64,000 bases of DNA from Amoebidium appalachense (GCA_963693365.1 CAVNZM010000018.1:1240001-1304000); one strand, 5' to 3'; shown: positions 1 to 13,552, numbered from the stretch's first letter. The notes: generated from the sequence alone by a model not told the origin. Translations and numbers: made by a program.

Positions 1-441
1 TGCGTCACGTACCAGCGTGTAAAACTCGCCACATACAGATATACTTTTGGTATATCCACGAAATTCAACATAGTTACCACGACCCAAACCACAGTAAATA
101 CGAATATATCTAATTCTATATTTCCTTGAGCGAATTGGTGGAATAAATTGGGATATATGGGATAGGTATTTTTTGAAAATACAGCAAAGGGCTTTGAAGA
201 ACTATTTTCCTGCATGTGGGGTCCTAAGGAAAACAGACTTTGCAAGGCCGAATCTAGGGGTTTGTATGCACAGAGGAAATTTAATCAGCCGAGATATATT
301 CAAATCTACAACACTGAGTGCAAGGGGCCGTATTGATATGGACAGTTGTTCATATGTACCACCCGATTTGGTCACCTGTTTCAGCCTTCTCAGAGGACCA
401 ACAAAAAAAAAAAAAAAGGAAAAGAAAAAATAAAAAAGGAT

Positions 442-480
<39 letters not shown>

Positions 481-736
481 TGTGTGCGTGCGCACGTGTA
501 CATGTGCCAGCATTTGTTTTGATTGTATGCACGTCAGTGTGTGGAACTGCCGGTGGGAACCCATAGAATCGAGTGTATAAGAACTCGAGTGTATAAGAAC
601 AGGAACCAGGGCAACAAACATATCCGTTTCTTTAAAAGGAGAGGAACAGGTGAAACTTTAACGCACTTGAGCATGAAAAAAAAAAGTTGCGATGAATTTT
701 AATTGGCTCTGCGCGGATATTTTTACTACACCCATA

Positions 737-738
<2 letters not shown>

Positions 739-821
<83 letters not shown>
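739..821. repeat. (GT)n microsatellite
   Basis: An uninterrupted GT array of about 41 units lies downstream of the TLC gene. The first 1236 bases otherwise show no gene. They hold this array, a second GT array near 446-475, a T-tract/G-tract compound at 1168-1220, and open frames that are only translations of repeats. Confidence 0.9.
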
Positions 822-822
<1 letters not shown>

Positions 823-1131
823 ATGCACAATGTCCCCGTAGTCGTCATAGACAAATCCTATGATCTCATGGGTGGTGGGTTGGTGTGTGTGATTGAATTG
901 AAGAATAAGATGTTCACGAGTTTCGCGCGCGCGTACCACTTGCCTAATATGTATGACAAGAAAAAGACCAAAAAAAAATATCCCATTCGGGAGGGAAGGA
1001 AACACTAAAGAAAAAGATACCCGCGGAAAGAAGGGATGATAGAGCACCGAGCCCCAGGGGGGGAAGAGGGGAGGGGAGGGAGGGGGGGGGGGGGGGGGGG
1101 GGGGTATGAAGGTTTTTTTTTTCTTTTTCTT

Positions 1132-1137
1132 TTTATT
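1132..1137 (-). terminator. possible polyadenylation signal of the TLC gene
   Basis: On the minus strand this reads AATAAA, about 100 nt past the TAG stop of the TLC gene. It lies in a T-rich tract next to a G homopolymer, so chance occurrence is possible. Confidence 0.35.
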
Positions 1138-1184
1138 TCTTTCTTTCTTTTGTTTTTCTTCTTTCCTTTTTTTTTTTTTTTTTT

Positions 1185-1215
<31 letters not shown>

Positions 1216-1236
1216 GGGGGTCTTTGAATATTTCCT

Positions 1237-1342
1237 CTAATTTGTTTTCTTGGGGGTGGCCGGATTCATGGCCGGATTAACCCGACGGCTGCGGTCGGCA
1301 TTTTGGTAAAGCCACCGGTTGAGTACGATATCATCGTAGATG

Positions 1343-1430
<88 letters not shown>

Positions 1431-1435
1431 AGGGT

Positions 1436-1493
<58 letters not shown>

Positions 1494-1998
1494 GTGGTGG
1501 GGGGGAAAGGGAGGGGAGGTGGGGGCAGAGGGGCATGTGAGTTCGTTGTTGATGAAGGGCACGTATGTGCAAAAGAAGACCATCCGCATGTAATGAGTGA
1601 AAGTTGATAAAAAGACCCCAACTGCTTTCAACTAAATGCTTCGTTAGCATATTCTTATCCCCCCCCCCCCCTCCCTCCCCCTCCCTTTCCCCTTCCTCCT
1701 CCCCCCCCCCCCCCCTCCCCCTCCCCCCCCCAAACACGCACACACACCCAAAAGCCAAAAAAAAAAAAAAAAAAAAAAAAAAGGGAAAAGAAAAAAAAGA
1801 AGATGAAAGAAAGAAAAGAGAGAAGAGTAATTTGCGCACTGACTAACACACCCCACCGTAGCATGCACGTATGGAAAAACACACACTGGCACACACATCT
1901 AGCATCCTTGAAAAGATGCATGGTGTGGTTGCTGTGTCCAAAAAAGCACCCCCGAGGGGATGGGGGTGGGGGAGAGAATGGGGGAGGGGCGCGCGCGC

Positions 1999-2047
<49 letters not shown>

Positions 2048-2168
2048 GAGGGGGGGGGGAGGGGGGGGGGGGGGTATATTTACCGAATAGAATCAGGACA
2101 ATGTAGACAAACAGAGACCAGTGCGGGTTGACCTCTAGCAGCCGACGGATATAGTACACCTGCCACAG

Positions 2169-2238
<70 letters not shown>

Positions 2239-2755
2239 CGCATAAATGAATGAGTGAGTGAGTGAGTGAGTGTGTGTGTGCGCGCGCGCATGCGTGTGTG
2301 TTGGGGGTTGAAGAAGGGGAAGGAGCGGGGAGGAATGGGTTTAGAATGTGTTACAGAGTACGAAGTACACAGAGGACACATTCATAATGAAAGACATAAC
2401 ACATTATGCAAGCCACACAAAGAGTAATCATCATAAGTAGAGCCCATCCTCAGGGATGCCCCACGTCATCCACAGTACCCGAGTTTCGACCCATTCACCT
2501 TGCCAACGAAACCCAACCCATATCCTGCTTCACTTGAGCATTTGGGAGAGGGGGGGGGGGGGGGGCGGGCTTGTATGCATTAGAAGGAAGTAGACTTAGA
2601 AACAAAGGCACATTAAAGCTCTTGTGTAGGCATACGCTACGAAGATACTTGCATTGACACCATCGTCAAGGGGGGGAGGGGGGGGGGGGGGGGTTAGAAT
2701 GGGTCAAAGAATACTTAGTGCACGTACACAACCCGGGTGGGGTGGGTGGGTGGGT

Positions 2756-2793
<38 letters not shown>

Positions 2794-2912
2794 TTATGTA
2801 TCATAGCAGAAGCAAGGATATTCCTTAAAAAAGCGACACACACAAAAGAAAAAAAAAACCAACAACCAGAGCATGCTTCTTCTACTTCTAATCTATAATC
2901 AAAGGAGGCGGG

Positions 2913-2999
<87 letters not shown>

Positions 3000-3315
3000 C
3001 CCCGGGGGGAGGGGGGGGAGGTTAGGGGGGGTCACAAACCAATTTACAGAGCAGGAGAGGGCGTAAATGACGAGTGCAGAGGAGGAAAGAAAAGCACTGA
3101 CCCCCCTCCCCACACCCATGAAACGAGAGGCTAGGAGCATATTGACAAGATAGGCAAAGGTGCTGAATATGGCGTAGATCATAATAAGGCGGCATACGTT
3201 CTCTTCACGGTAGTCTGTGTGTGTGTGTGTGTGTGTGTGTGTTGGGGGGGGGGGGGGGGGGGGGGAGGGTGGTGTGTGTGTGTGGGGGGGGGGGGGGGGG
3301 GGGGGGGGAGGGAGG

Positions 3316-3349
<34 letters not shown>

Positions 3350-3660
3350 TGTGTGTGTGCGCGCGCGTGTGTGGTTGAGTGAGTAACTGTGTGTGTGTGT
3401 GTGTTGGCGGGGGCGAGGTGTGTGTGTGTGCGTGTGTGTGCGTGGAGAGGGGGAAAAAGGGGGTCAGAATTCATTAGAGCACACGTACATACTCATGACG
3501 GACAAACCCCGTTCCGTTGTGAGGCCGGACAAAACCTCATTAGGGAAACGAAGTACTCGTCCACGACGCACAACACAATGCACGACTCAAAAAAAAAAAA
3601 AAAAAAAAAAAGAAAGAAAGAAAAAAGGCGGTGGTGGTGGTGGTGGTGGTGGTGGTGATG

Positions 3661-3705
<45 letters not shown>

Positions 3706-4208
3706 GGGGGGGCAGGGTTTAGAGTAATAAGAGTACAGAATACACATTCGCAACGGACAAGACAATGCACAGTGCAAAACACACACAGTGAGTATGTTTA
3801 CCTATCCTCAGGGGGGATCCAAGTCATCCACCGTACCCGAGGGGGTTTGGGTGGGTGGGTTGGTGGGTTGGTGTTTTTTATTTTTTTATTTTTTTATTTT
3901 TTTTTTTGGGGGGGGGGGGGGTTTGAATGCGTCATAAAGTACGAAGTACACAAGAACAAACGGAGAACACGATGCAGAATGCAAGCCATACATAAAGAGT
4001 ATGCATAATAAGCAGAGCCCATCCTCAGAGAGGGCCCATGTCATCCACAGTACCCGAGTTTCGACCTATTCACCTCGTTAACGAAACCCAACTCAGATAC
4101 TGTTTCACTTGAACATGGGTAGGTCACCCGTCTTGATCAGAGACGAGCAGGGTTGCTTATGCAGGCAAGGGCAGTGGGAAAGGCCGGGGGTTAAAGTTGC
4201 AGCAGTAA

Positions 4209-4241
<33 letters not shown>

Positions 4242-4442
4242 GGGAGAGAGAGGTTTAAACAACTCACCGTTTCTCATGCTGAACACATTGAAAACAATGA
4301 CGCTCACATGGTGTAGAATGGTAGTCCAAGCCATCCTTCTAACCACCAAAAGACTCACAAAATCGCATATAGCATAGAGGGAGCCAAGATTACGAATGCG
4401 TTGGTTGTTCCAAGTGTCGCATATGAGACACTCGTAGAGTAG

Positions 4443-4532
<90 letters not shown>

Positions 4533-7500
4533 ATGTGTGTGTGTGCATGTGTGTGTGAGGATGGGAGGGGAGGGGGGGGAAGGTCGCATTAGGGGGTTGA
4601 AATTAAGAAAACGGGTGTGGATGGGTGGGTGGATGGGTGGGGGGGGGGGGGGGGTTTTGAATGCGGAACACAGTACGAAGTACTCATACACGATGAGAAG
4701 CATGGTGCAGGACACATGCAAAGGCAAACATTCAAGTATGCAGCATCAGCCATGCGCACAGTATGCGTCATAAGCAGAGCCCATCCTCAGGGAGGGCCCA
4801 AGTCATCAATTGCGTCTGAGTTTCGACCCCTTAGCCCGCGTATATACGACGCTCCAACTCAGACAGCAGCATCAACTGAACTTGGGTGGGTCAACCCGTC
4901 TTGATCAAAGACGAGCAGGGTTGCTTATGCAAGCAAGGTGAGCAAAACGGTGAAGATGTATGTGCAAACTAATGCAGTGCAGCGACAAACGCGTATGTGC
5001 TTACAGATGCACGACACAGAGCAACCATGCCCGGTTGCATGGAAGTAAAGATGTCTCCACACAGTGGTCTGTCCTGAAAGGACACCTCTGAAAGAAGACA
5101 GGGGGGGTTTTGAATGCGGAACACAGTACGAAGTACGCATACACGATGAGAAGCATGGTGCAGGACACATGCAAAGGCAAACATTCAAGTATGCAGGGGG
5201 GGGTGATGTACAGATTGGAGGGTTGGGATTATGATAGTGTGTGTGTGTGGTGTATGTGTGTATGTGTGAGGGGGAGAGGGGGGGGGGGTTGAATGCGGAA
5301 CACGGTACGAAGTACGCATACACGAAGGACACATGCAAAGGCAAACATTCAAGTATGCAACATCAGCCATGCGCACAGTATGTGTCATAAGCAGAGCCCA
5401 TCCTCAGGGAGGGCCCAAGTCATCAATTGCGTCTGAGTTTCGACCCCTTAGCCCACGTATATACGACTCTCCAACTCAGACAGCAGCATCAACTGAACTT
5501 GGGAGGGTCAACCCGTCTTGTATCAAAGACGAGCAGGGTTGCTTCTGCAAGCAAGGTGAGCAAAACGGTGAAGATTGTGTGTGCAAACTAATGCAGTGCA
5601 GCGAAAAATGCGTATGTGCTTACAGATGCACGACAGAGAGCAACCATGCCCGGTTGCATGGAAGTAAAGCGGTCTCCACACAGTGGTCTGTCCTGAAAGG
5701 ACACCTCTGAAAGAAGACAGGGGAGGTTGGTGTGTGTGTGTAGAGGGGAAATGGTGTGTGTGTGTGTAGAGGGGAAATGGTGTGTGTGTGTAGAGGGGAA
5801 ATGGTGTGTGTGTGTGTAGAGGGGAAATGGTGTGTGTGTGTGTAGAGGGGAAATGGTGTGTGTGTGTGTAGAGGGAAAGGGTTGTGTGAGAGGGAATTGT
5901 GAGAGGGGAAGGTGTGTGTGGGAGGGGAAATGGTGTGTGTGTGTAGAGGGGAAAGGTGTGTGTGTGTAGAGGGGAAATGGTGTGTGTGTGTAGAGGGGAA
6001 ATGGTGTGTGTGTGTAGAGGGGAAATGGTGTGTGTGTGTGTAGAGGGGAAAGGTGTGTGTGTGTGTAGAGGGGAAAGGTGTGTGTGTGTAGGGGGAAATG
6101 GTGTGTGTGTGTAGAGGGGAAATGGTGTGTGTGTGTAGAGGGGAAAGGTGTGTGTGTGTAGAGGGAAAGGTTGTGTGTAAAAAAAAAAGAAAATTTAAGG
6201 GTGGTGTGTGTGTAGGGGAAATGGTGTGTGTGTGTAGAGGGGAAATGGTGTGTGTGTGTGTAGAGGGGAAATGGGTGTGTGTGTGTAGAGGGGAAATGGT
6301 GTGTGTGTGTAGAGGGGAAATGTGTGTGTGTGTGTAGAGGGGAAATGGTGTGTGTGTGTAGAGGGAAAGGGGTGGAAGGGAGGTGTGTGTGTGTAGAGGG
6401 GAAATGGTGTGTGTGTGTAGAGGGGAAAGGTGTGTGTGTGTAGAGGGGAAATGGTGTGTGTGTGTAGAGGGGAAATGGTGTGTGTGTGTAGGGGGAAATG
6501 GGTGTGTGTGTGTAGAGGAAAGGTGTGTGTGTGTAGAGGGGAAAGGTGTGTGTGTGTGAGGGAAAGGGGGAATGGGAAGGAAGGGGGGAAGAAAGAAGAA
6601 AAAGGAAGAAAGAGAGAAATGTGTGTAGAGGGGAAAGGTGTGTGTGTGTAGAGGGGAAATGGTGTGTGTGTGTGTAGAGGGAAATGTGTGTGTGTGTGTA
6701 GAGGGGAAATGTGTGTGTGTGTGTAGAGGGGAAATGGTGTGTGTGTGTGAGGGAAATGGGTGTGTGTGTAGAGGGGAAATGGTGTGTGTGTGTAGAGGGG
6801 AAATGGGTGTGTGTGTGGGGGTTGGGTTTGGGGGGGGGGGGAAAAGAAAGAGAGGAAAAGGAAGGGAATTGATAAAAAAGAATTGTGTGTAAGGGGAAAG
6901 GTGTGTGTGTAGAGGGAAATGGTGTGTGTGTGTAGAGGGGAAATGGTGTGTGTGTGTAGAGGGGAAATGGTGTGTGTGTGTAGAGGGGAAAGGGTGTGTG
7001 TGTGGGGAAATGGGGGGGGAGAGAGGGAAAAAAGAAGAGAAGGGAAAGGGAGAAAGGGAGGGAAGTAGAGGGGGTTGTGTGTGAGAGGGGTGTGTGTGTG
7101 TAGAGGGGAAAGGGGAGAAAAAGGAGAAAGGGAAGAAAAAAAAGAAAATGAGAGGGAAAGTTGTGTGGGGGGGGTGTGTGTGTGTGGGGGAAATGGTGTG
7201 TGTGTGTAGAGGGGAAATGGTGTGTGTGTGTGTAGAGGGGAAATGGGTGTGTGTGTGTAGAGGGGAAATGGTGTGTGTGTGTAGAGGGGAAATGGTGTGT
7301 GTGTGTAGAGGGGAAATGGTGTGTGTGTGTAGAGGGGAAAGGTGTGTGTGTGTAGAGGGGAAAGGTGGTGTGTGTAGAGGGGAAAGGTGGTGTGGTAGAG
7401 GAAAGTGAGGGAGGGAGGGGGGGAGGTGTGTGTGTAGAGGGAAAGGTGTGGTGTGTGTAGAGGGGAAGGGTGTGTGTGTAGAGGGGAAAGGTGTGTGTGG

Positions 7501-8861
7501 TGAGGGGGGTGTGTGTGTAGAGGAAATTGTTGTGGGAGGGAAAGGTGTGTGTGTGTAGAGGGGAAATGGTGTGTGTGTGTAGAGGAAATTTGTGGGGAAG
7601 TGTGTGTGTGAGAGGGGAAATGGTGTGTGTGTGTAGAGGGGAAATGGTGTGTGTGTGTAGAGGGGAAATGGTGTGTGTGTGTAGAGGGGAAATGGTGTGT
7701 GTGTGTAGAGGGGAAATGGTGTGTGTGTGTGTAGAGGGGAAATGGTGTGTGTGTGTGTAGAGGGGAAATGGTGTGTGTGTGTAGAGGGGAAATGGTGTGT
7801 GTGTGTGTAGAGGGGAAATGGTGTGTGTGTGTAGAGGGGAAAGGTAGGAAAGAGGAGGAAGGGAGGAGAGGAAATGTGTTAGAGGAAAAAAAAAGAGAAG
7901 GGAGAGAGTTTGTGTAGAGGGAAATGGTGTGTGTGTGGGGGGGAAATGGTGTGTGTGTGTAGAGGGGAAATGGTGTGTGTGTGTAGAGGGGAAATGGTGT
8001 GTGTGTGTAGAGGGGAAATGGTGTGTGTGTGTAGAGGGGAAAGGTGTGTGTGGGAGGGGAGGTGTGTGTGGAGGGGAAGTGTGTGAAAGAAAGTGTGTGT
8101 GTGTAGAGGGGAAATGTGTGTGTGTGTAGAGGGGAAATGGTGTGTGTGTGTAGAGGGGAAATGGTGTGTGTGTGTAGAGGGGAAATGGTGTGTGTGTGTA
8201 GAGGGGAAATGGTGTGTGTGTGTAGAGGGGAAATGGTGTGTGTGTGTAGAGGGGAAGTGTGTGTGTGTAGAGGGGAAATGGTGTGTGTGTGTGTAGAGGG
8301 AAAGTGTGTGTGTGTGTAGAGGGGAAATGGTGTGTGTGTGTAGAGGGGAAATGGTGTGTGTGTGTGTAGAGGGAAATGGTGTGTGTGTGTGTAGAGGGGA
8401 AATGGTGTGTGTGTGTGTAGAGGGGAAATGGTGTGTGTGTGTGTAGAGGGAAATGGTGTGTGTGTGTGTAGAGGGGAAATGGTGTGTGTGTGTGTAGAGG
8501 GGAAATGGTGTGTGTGTGTGTAGAGGGGAAATGGTGTGTGTGTGTGTAGAGGGGAAAGGTGTGTGTGTGTAGAGGGGAAATGGTGTGTGTGTGTAGAGGG
8601 GAAATGGTGTGTGTGTGTGTAGAGGGGAAATGGTGTGTGTGTGTGTAGAGGGGAAATGGGTGTGTGTGTGTAGAGGGGAAATGGTGTGTGTGTGTGTAGA
8701 GGGGAAATGGTGTGTGTGTGTGTAGAGGGGAAATGGTGTGTGTGTGTAGAGGGGAAATGGTGTGTGTGTGTGTGTTTAGTGCGGGCACGTGCAAGTGTGT
8801 TGGGTCCGGGTGTGTTGTGCGTGTTCGTATGGTGGTGGTGGTGGTTCTTTTTTTTTTTTTT

Positions 8862-8892
<31 letters not shown>

Positions 8893-9162
8893 GGAGAAGG
8901 AGGGGATAGGAACTGTTTTTTCCTTTCTCTTTTCCCTTCCTTTCTTTTCTTTTCACTTCAACCCTTTGTCTTATTATTTCTTTATCCCTTTTTAATGTGG
9001 TAGTGCTTTTTTGATTCTTTCTTTCTTTTTTTTTATTTCCTGTTTTTTTTTTACCTGCACACAGAAGGGAGTGAAGGAAGCCAGCATGAAGCACTTGATG
9101 GTGTTGCTGAGCACGTAGAACTGCTTGTCCTTGTTGTTGATGCTCTGTGCGTGTACGCGCGC

Positions 9163-9204
<42 letters not shown>

Positions 9205-9269
9205 CGCCCGTGCGCGAGCGCGTGCGCGTGCGCGTGCGAATGTGTGTGTGTGTGCGTGCATGCGCGCGC

Positions 9270-9302
<33 letters not shown>

Positions 9303-9373
9303 CACACATGTGAGAGTGTGCGCAGAAGTATTGTTCCTAGGTGCCAGGCAACGGTATCAGTAACTTGAAGTCC

Positions 9374-9409
<36 letters not shown>

Positions 9410-9446
9410 AACCTTCAGGCTCTTTATGTTTTTTATTTAATCCCCC

Positions 9447-9477
<31 letters not shown>

Positions 9478-9872
9478 AAAAAAAAAAACCGGGACATTGA
9501 TGCTAACCCTAACCCCCCCCCCCCCCCCCCCTCACAAAAAAAAAAAAAAAAAAAAAAAAGCCAGCCTTTCTGTCGCCCCCATTCCCCTCTCTTTCTCGGA
9601 GGCCACGACCACCACCACACACACCCACCACCCATTCTAACATCGTTGCAACACATTAGTGTCGATCTGTGAGCTTCCTTACTCCAAGGTTTCCCAATTC
9701 AGATCAAAGTTCATAACCACACATAAGCGGTGCCCCCCCCCCCCCCCCCCCACCTCCCTCCCTTGATGCCACCGGCGCCACACACGACACACACACACAG
9801 CACAGAGAGAAAGAGAGGAGAGAGAGAGATGGAAACACACCCACACACCCACACCCACACTAGTGCGCACAC

Positions 9873-9929
<57 letters not shown>

Positions 9930-10588
9930 TCATTGCTTCACTTTTTAAGATTCTAGAGTTTAGAGTTTAGCGTCTTAGATTTAAGGAGTGTTTTTTAAAA
10001 TGAATTTAAAACCCACCTTGTATTTTTCCGAGTAGTGCACCAGCACGGAGTCCAACACGTAATAGGCCATGTAGACCACCACAGACCCGGCCCCAAACGT
10101 CACCATGCAGTCCGCATGCTCCACCCACCTTTAATTTTATTGTTAAAATCGATAAAAATAGACTGTTGTACGTTACTGCAGTCCGCATGCTGCACCCACC
10201 TTTACATTTTGTTGTTAAAATCGATAAAAATAGACTGTTGTATGTTACTGTAGTCCGCATGCTGCACCCACCTTAACATGTAATTCAATTTGAAATCAAT
10301 TAACATAGTACTCTCGTCCGCATGCTCCATTCCCCTTCAAAATTTATTGTTAGATTTTATTGCTGATATTAAAATGTGTGTTACTGCAGTCTGAACGCCC
10401 TACCCATCATTAAAATTCACTGCTATATTTTATTCGTATGTTTATAAATATTAAGAGGGAGGGGGGGGGGGGGGGGGGGGGGGGGGTCGAGTCATCGTTT
10501 GCCCCCAGATTCCAGGTACGCTTTTCATTGTTATCGTCTGCCGGGAAAAGGGTGTTGGGGAGGACGGGGGACGGGGAACGACCCGGGG

Positions 10589-10623
<35 letters not shown>

Positions 10624-11190
10624 GGAGGAGGGGGAGGGAGGGGGGGACCCTCAGACACAGCCACATCATAGTTTTTAGACTGGATGCAACAAAAACCCTC
10701 CCCCTCCCCCCTTTTCCACCATCTCTCTCGCTCCCTCCTTCCGCTCCCTGCCCCCCCCCCCCCCCCCCTTTCTCCCCCGCCCCAGCCCGTCACCTCTCCC
10801 TCTCTGCTCCATCGCGCCTACTCTTTCTTCCGCACCCTTCTTCTCCCTCCACCACCCTTCCGTCTCCAGCCCCCTCCCCCTCCCCCTCCCCCCCCCCCCC
10901 CCATCCTTCCCCCGTTTGTGTGGGTTGTGTACGTGTGTGAGGTGGGAGGGGCAGGGGGGAGGGAGGAGAGAGAGGGAGAGAGGGAGGAAGAATGGGGAAA
11001 GGGGGGGGGGGGGGAGAGAGAGAGAGAGAGAGAGAGAGAGGGACAGAGAGGGACGGGGGGCGGGGGGGGGAATGGAAGTATATTACTTGTTGATTGTGAA
11101 GGAGCAGAAAAGGACTCCGCACACAGACATGGCTACAGCCTTTTTGTCCAAAAGGGACAGAGGGTGGCTGTCATCAGTGCACGGCATGCA

Positions 11191-11254
<64 letters not shown>

Positions 11255-11993
11255 GTGTTGTGTGTGTGCTGTGTTGTTTGTGTGTGTTGTGCGTGTGTGT
11301 GTCAGGACAGGTGCGGGAAAGAGGGGGGGGATAGAGAGACCGAGAAGGGGGGGGGGGGGAGAGAGAGAGCGAGAGAGAGGCGCGGGGGGGGGGGGGGGGG
11401 AGGGGGGGGGGGGAGGGGAGAGAAAGAGGAGCGACGGGCAGGCTTACGGCGCAGGGGAGGAGGTGTGTGTGTGTGTTTAAGGGGGGGGGGGGGGGGAGGG
11501 GGGGGGGGGGGTCAGTCAGCCAGAACGAAGCGGAGAATATCAACAGAAACCCGATAGTTATGACACTAGTTAGGACACAGGCTGAGGGGGAGGGAAGGGG
11601 GGAAGGGGGGGGGGGGGGGGGGTTGTGCAGAGAGGTGGGGAAATCAAACGGATGGAACAAGAGAGAAAACGTAGAAGGAAAGAAGAAGGTAAGGCAAGGA
11701 AAGAGCGGAAGGCATAGATGGACTGTCGCCAAAACCAGCGTTCCCACTTTTTTTCGGGGAGGGGAGGGGGGGGGGGGGGGGGGGGGGGGAGGGGGGAGGG
11801 GGGGGGGGGGGGAGCGAGAAACCGCAAGCAACGTAAAAGCACAAAGGGAGCGAAAGGAACCAAAAACCGAACGACGAACGACAGCCTTAGCCATAAACGG
11901 CCCGTAGGAGAACAAAGGCTAAGATGTAAAATTGTCTGATTCATAGCTGATGTGAAAACTCTAGTATTCCTCCCCCCTCCACCCCCTCAAAAG

Positions 11994-12083
<90 letters not shown>

Positions 12084-12385
12084 CCCCCCCCCCCCCCTCC
12101 CCCCCTCCCCCCCCCCCCCCCCCACCCACCCACCCCACCCCACACCCTTGACAGGCATGTGTGTATGGAGCCTATCCGTAAGAGGAGGAGGGGGTGGGGG
12201 GAGGGGGGTGGATTTCGAAGGGGGAAGGGGAGGGGGGCTAGAATTAGGGGGGAGGGGGAGGGGGGTCCTTAGGGGCCATGTGGGGGGGGGGGGGATCTAT
12301 GCGCTGCACGCACCTTGAACGATTCGTTTGCGTTCATACACTCCCGGACTGAGGCGTGTGCGTAGATCTCTTCCGTGCGCGACAT
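1237..12385 (-). CDS. TLC-domain multi-pass membrane protein, 7 exons, about 244 aa
   Basis: Spliced minus-strand gene. Coding exons: 12385-12314, 10118-10017, 9144-9055, 4442-4268, 3214-3102, 2159-2084, 1343-1237 (TAG stop). All phases join and the sum is 735 nt. The start is ATG in AAAAATGTCG, opening [16 protein letters not shown]. About six hydrophobic helices follow: roughly residues 29-53, 66-92, 107-123, 127-145, 151-180 and 193-213. The paired histidines of [11 protein letters not shown] (about residues 132-133) and the later [15 protein letters not shown] segment are typical of the TRAM-LAG1-CLN8 (TLC) fold. The length suits the TLCD3/4/5-type proteins, which are small endomembrane or plasma-membrane proteins; ceramide synthases are longer. 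The substrate cannot be inferred. The exon 5 donor is uncertain: GTCAGT at 3101 or GTGGGG at 3113, both in phase. The last three acceptors lie at or within 11 nt of (CA)n arrays. A 3-kb minisatellite fills intron 3. A divergent gene starts 3.5 kb away. Confidence 0.8.
2332..2560 (+). repeat. diverged R1 dispersed repeat
   Basis: It shares the order of R1 landmarks: GAGTACGAAGTAC, then GCAGAGCCCATCCTCAGG-like, then CCCGAGTTTCGACCCATTC. It stops before a G tract. It lies in intron 5 of the TLC gene, antisense to it. Confidence 0.6.
3922..4190 (+). repeat. diverged R1 dispersed repeat
   Basis: It follows a T-tract/G-tract compound. It carries GTACGAAGTACAC, GCAGAGCCCATCCTCAGAG, GAGTTTCGACCTATTC and GACGAGCAGGGTTGCTTATG in R1 order. 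A further shortened, diverged copy precedes it at about 3716-3845. Both lie in intron 4 of the TLC gene. Confidence 0.65.
4655..5101 (+). repeat. R1 dispersed repeat, full-length copy
   Basis: Reference copy of a repeat of about 445 bp. It begins TTTTGAATGCGGAACACAG directly after a G tract and ends GAAAGAAGACAGG directly before another. It includes CCCCTTAGCCCGCGTATATA and a GACGAGCAGGGTTGCTTATG block. No conserved reading frame or clear RNA polymerase III A and B boxes were found. Confidence 0.85.
5107..5197 (+). repeat. R1 dispersed repeat, 5' fragment
   Basis: The first 90 or so bases of R1 are repeated head to tail after the full copy, separated by a G tract. The copy breaks off at another G tract. 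Confidence 0.85.
5289..5723 (+). repeat. R1 dispersed repeat, near full-length copy
   Basis: Nearly identical to the copy at 4655-5101 but lacking a short stretch after ACGCATACACGA. It runs straight into the 3-kb minisatellite. Confidence 0.85.
5729..8775. repeat. 3-kb minisatellite, unit TAGAGGGGAAATGG(TG)n
   Basis: More than 100 tandem units of about 21-25 bp. Each is TAGAGGGGAAATGG or a one- or two-base variant followed by 4-6 TG. Blocks of decayed purine-rich sequence interrupt it near 6180, 6570, 6830, 7020, 7400 and 7850. On the minus strand it forms a 1239-codon open frame of [12 protein letters not shown] repeats, which I regard as non-coding because it lies wholly inside intron 3 of the TLC gene. 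Confidence 0.95.
10105..10410. repeat. tandem copies of the TLC exon 2 acceptor region
   Basis: About five head-to-tail copies of a 65-75 bp unit. Each contains a version of CAGTCCGCATGCTCCACCCACC, the reverse complement of the intron 1/exon 2 junction. The copy nearest the exon is exact. The next two are near exact, and those at about 10315 and 10386 are progressively decayed. Confidence 0.85.
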
Positions 12386-13521
12386 TTTTCAATGGCCTCC
12401 AGGTGCCTCTTGCACGTGCGCAAACAGTATTTCCTCCCGCGTTGAAAATAGCTCTTCGGTGCAGAAATAAAACAGTGAATGATGTTACGGTAAATAGCGA
12501 GCGGCTGAATGAACCTGTAAAGGGTTGATGGCAAACCCTTTGTGACTGCCACCTGTAACACCCCCAACTTACGATGTTCCCAAACACCTGCCGAGAGGCA
12601 AGATGTCAAGAAACTGAGCGTGTGCTTTTGGCGGGAACAGGAGATAATGTGCCTGCCTTTGGGGGGGAAAACGCTACTGAAACAGGTGATAGCAGGTGTC
12701 AAAAAACACACACAGAGAAACGTTGGCTGGAAAGCGTTCTAAATTCTCAGTGATTGGGGCCGTGATGATTTTGATGTTTTATCTAAACGCTGCTGTGGTG
12801 AAGACAAATAAAATGAATATATTCACCATGGAAAAAAATGGTTAACAAAAACAGTAACTAGAGAAAAATAAATAAACTGGAAGGCATATATATAGACATC
12901 TACACCTGTCAAATAGCTGTGCTATATTTCACGTGAGTGCTGCATGTCTATGCCGGGGGTGTCAGTCTGTCAGATAGAAACGGATCCGGCAGGAACGCAA
13001 AGAACACTGCAACCTTCGTGCTTAGGCGTGACCCGTATCCAATGAGCAAGGGCTTACGAATAAAATGGCGTTGATTGGATTAGATAAGCGCTCAGCGACC
13101 AATCGTATCGCTCAGGGCAAAGCATTTATGGTCGTATGACGCGGCAACTGAACGTAGAAAACCGTCTTGTTACCCGGTATCTTACTCCAGATGTACAGGT
13201 GAGGGCGTGACCCGCTCGACGCAGACGTGCATCCCCACCAAGATGGTGGGAGTGATGATAAATTTTGTAAAACAGTATTGTCAGTAACGGTGTTGTAAAA
13301 CAGCAGTGTTGCCCGAATGTGAGCATAACACTCTAAGCTAGAGAGTACACACGAGGGTTGGCTCTCCTTGTCATTTGCTCAGTTCAAGGACCCATACCTG
13401 ATGAAACATTGGTTGAGCTTACTCGGGTTGCTTGATATTATACATATAGTACGTTATTTTTTTCATAGAGCTACCTGGACTACGTTATATCCGCGGCTGA
13501 TCGTTGGCAGTTTCACGTTCC

Positions 13522-13552
<31 letters not shown>

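Noticed and set aside
4617-5710. Open frames inside R1 copies (for example [17 protein letters not shown])
   Set aside because: The frame differs between copies and is broken by indels; R1 shows no conserved protein.
5588-9307. 1239-codon minus-strand open frame
   Set aside because: It is the translation of a minisatellite and GT array inside an intron; no start context, no non-repetitive content.
9504-9515. CTAACCCTAACCC, telomere-like
   Set aside because: Fewer than two full units beside a C tract; no array or chromosome-end context.
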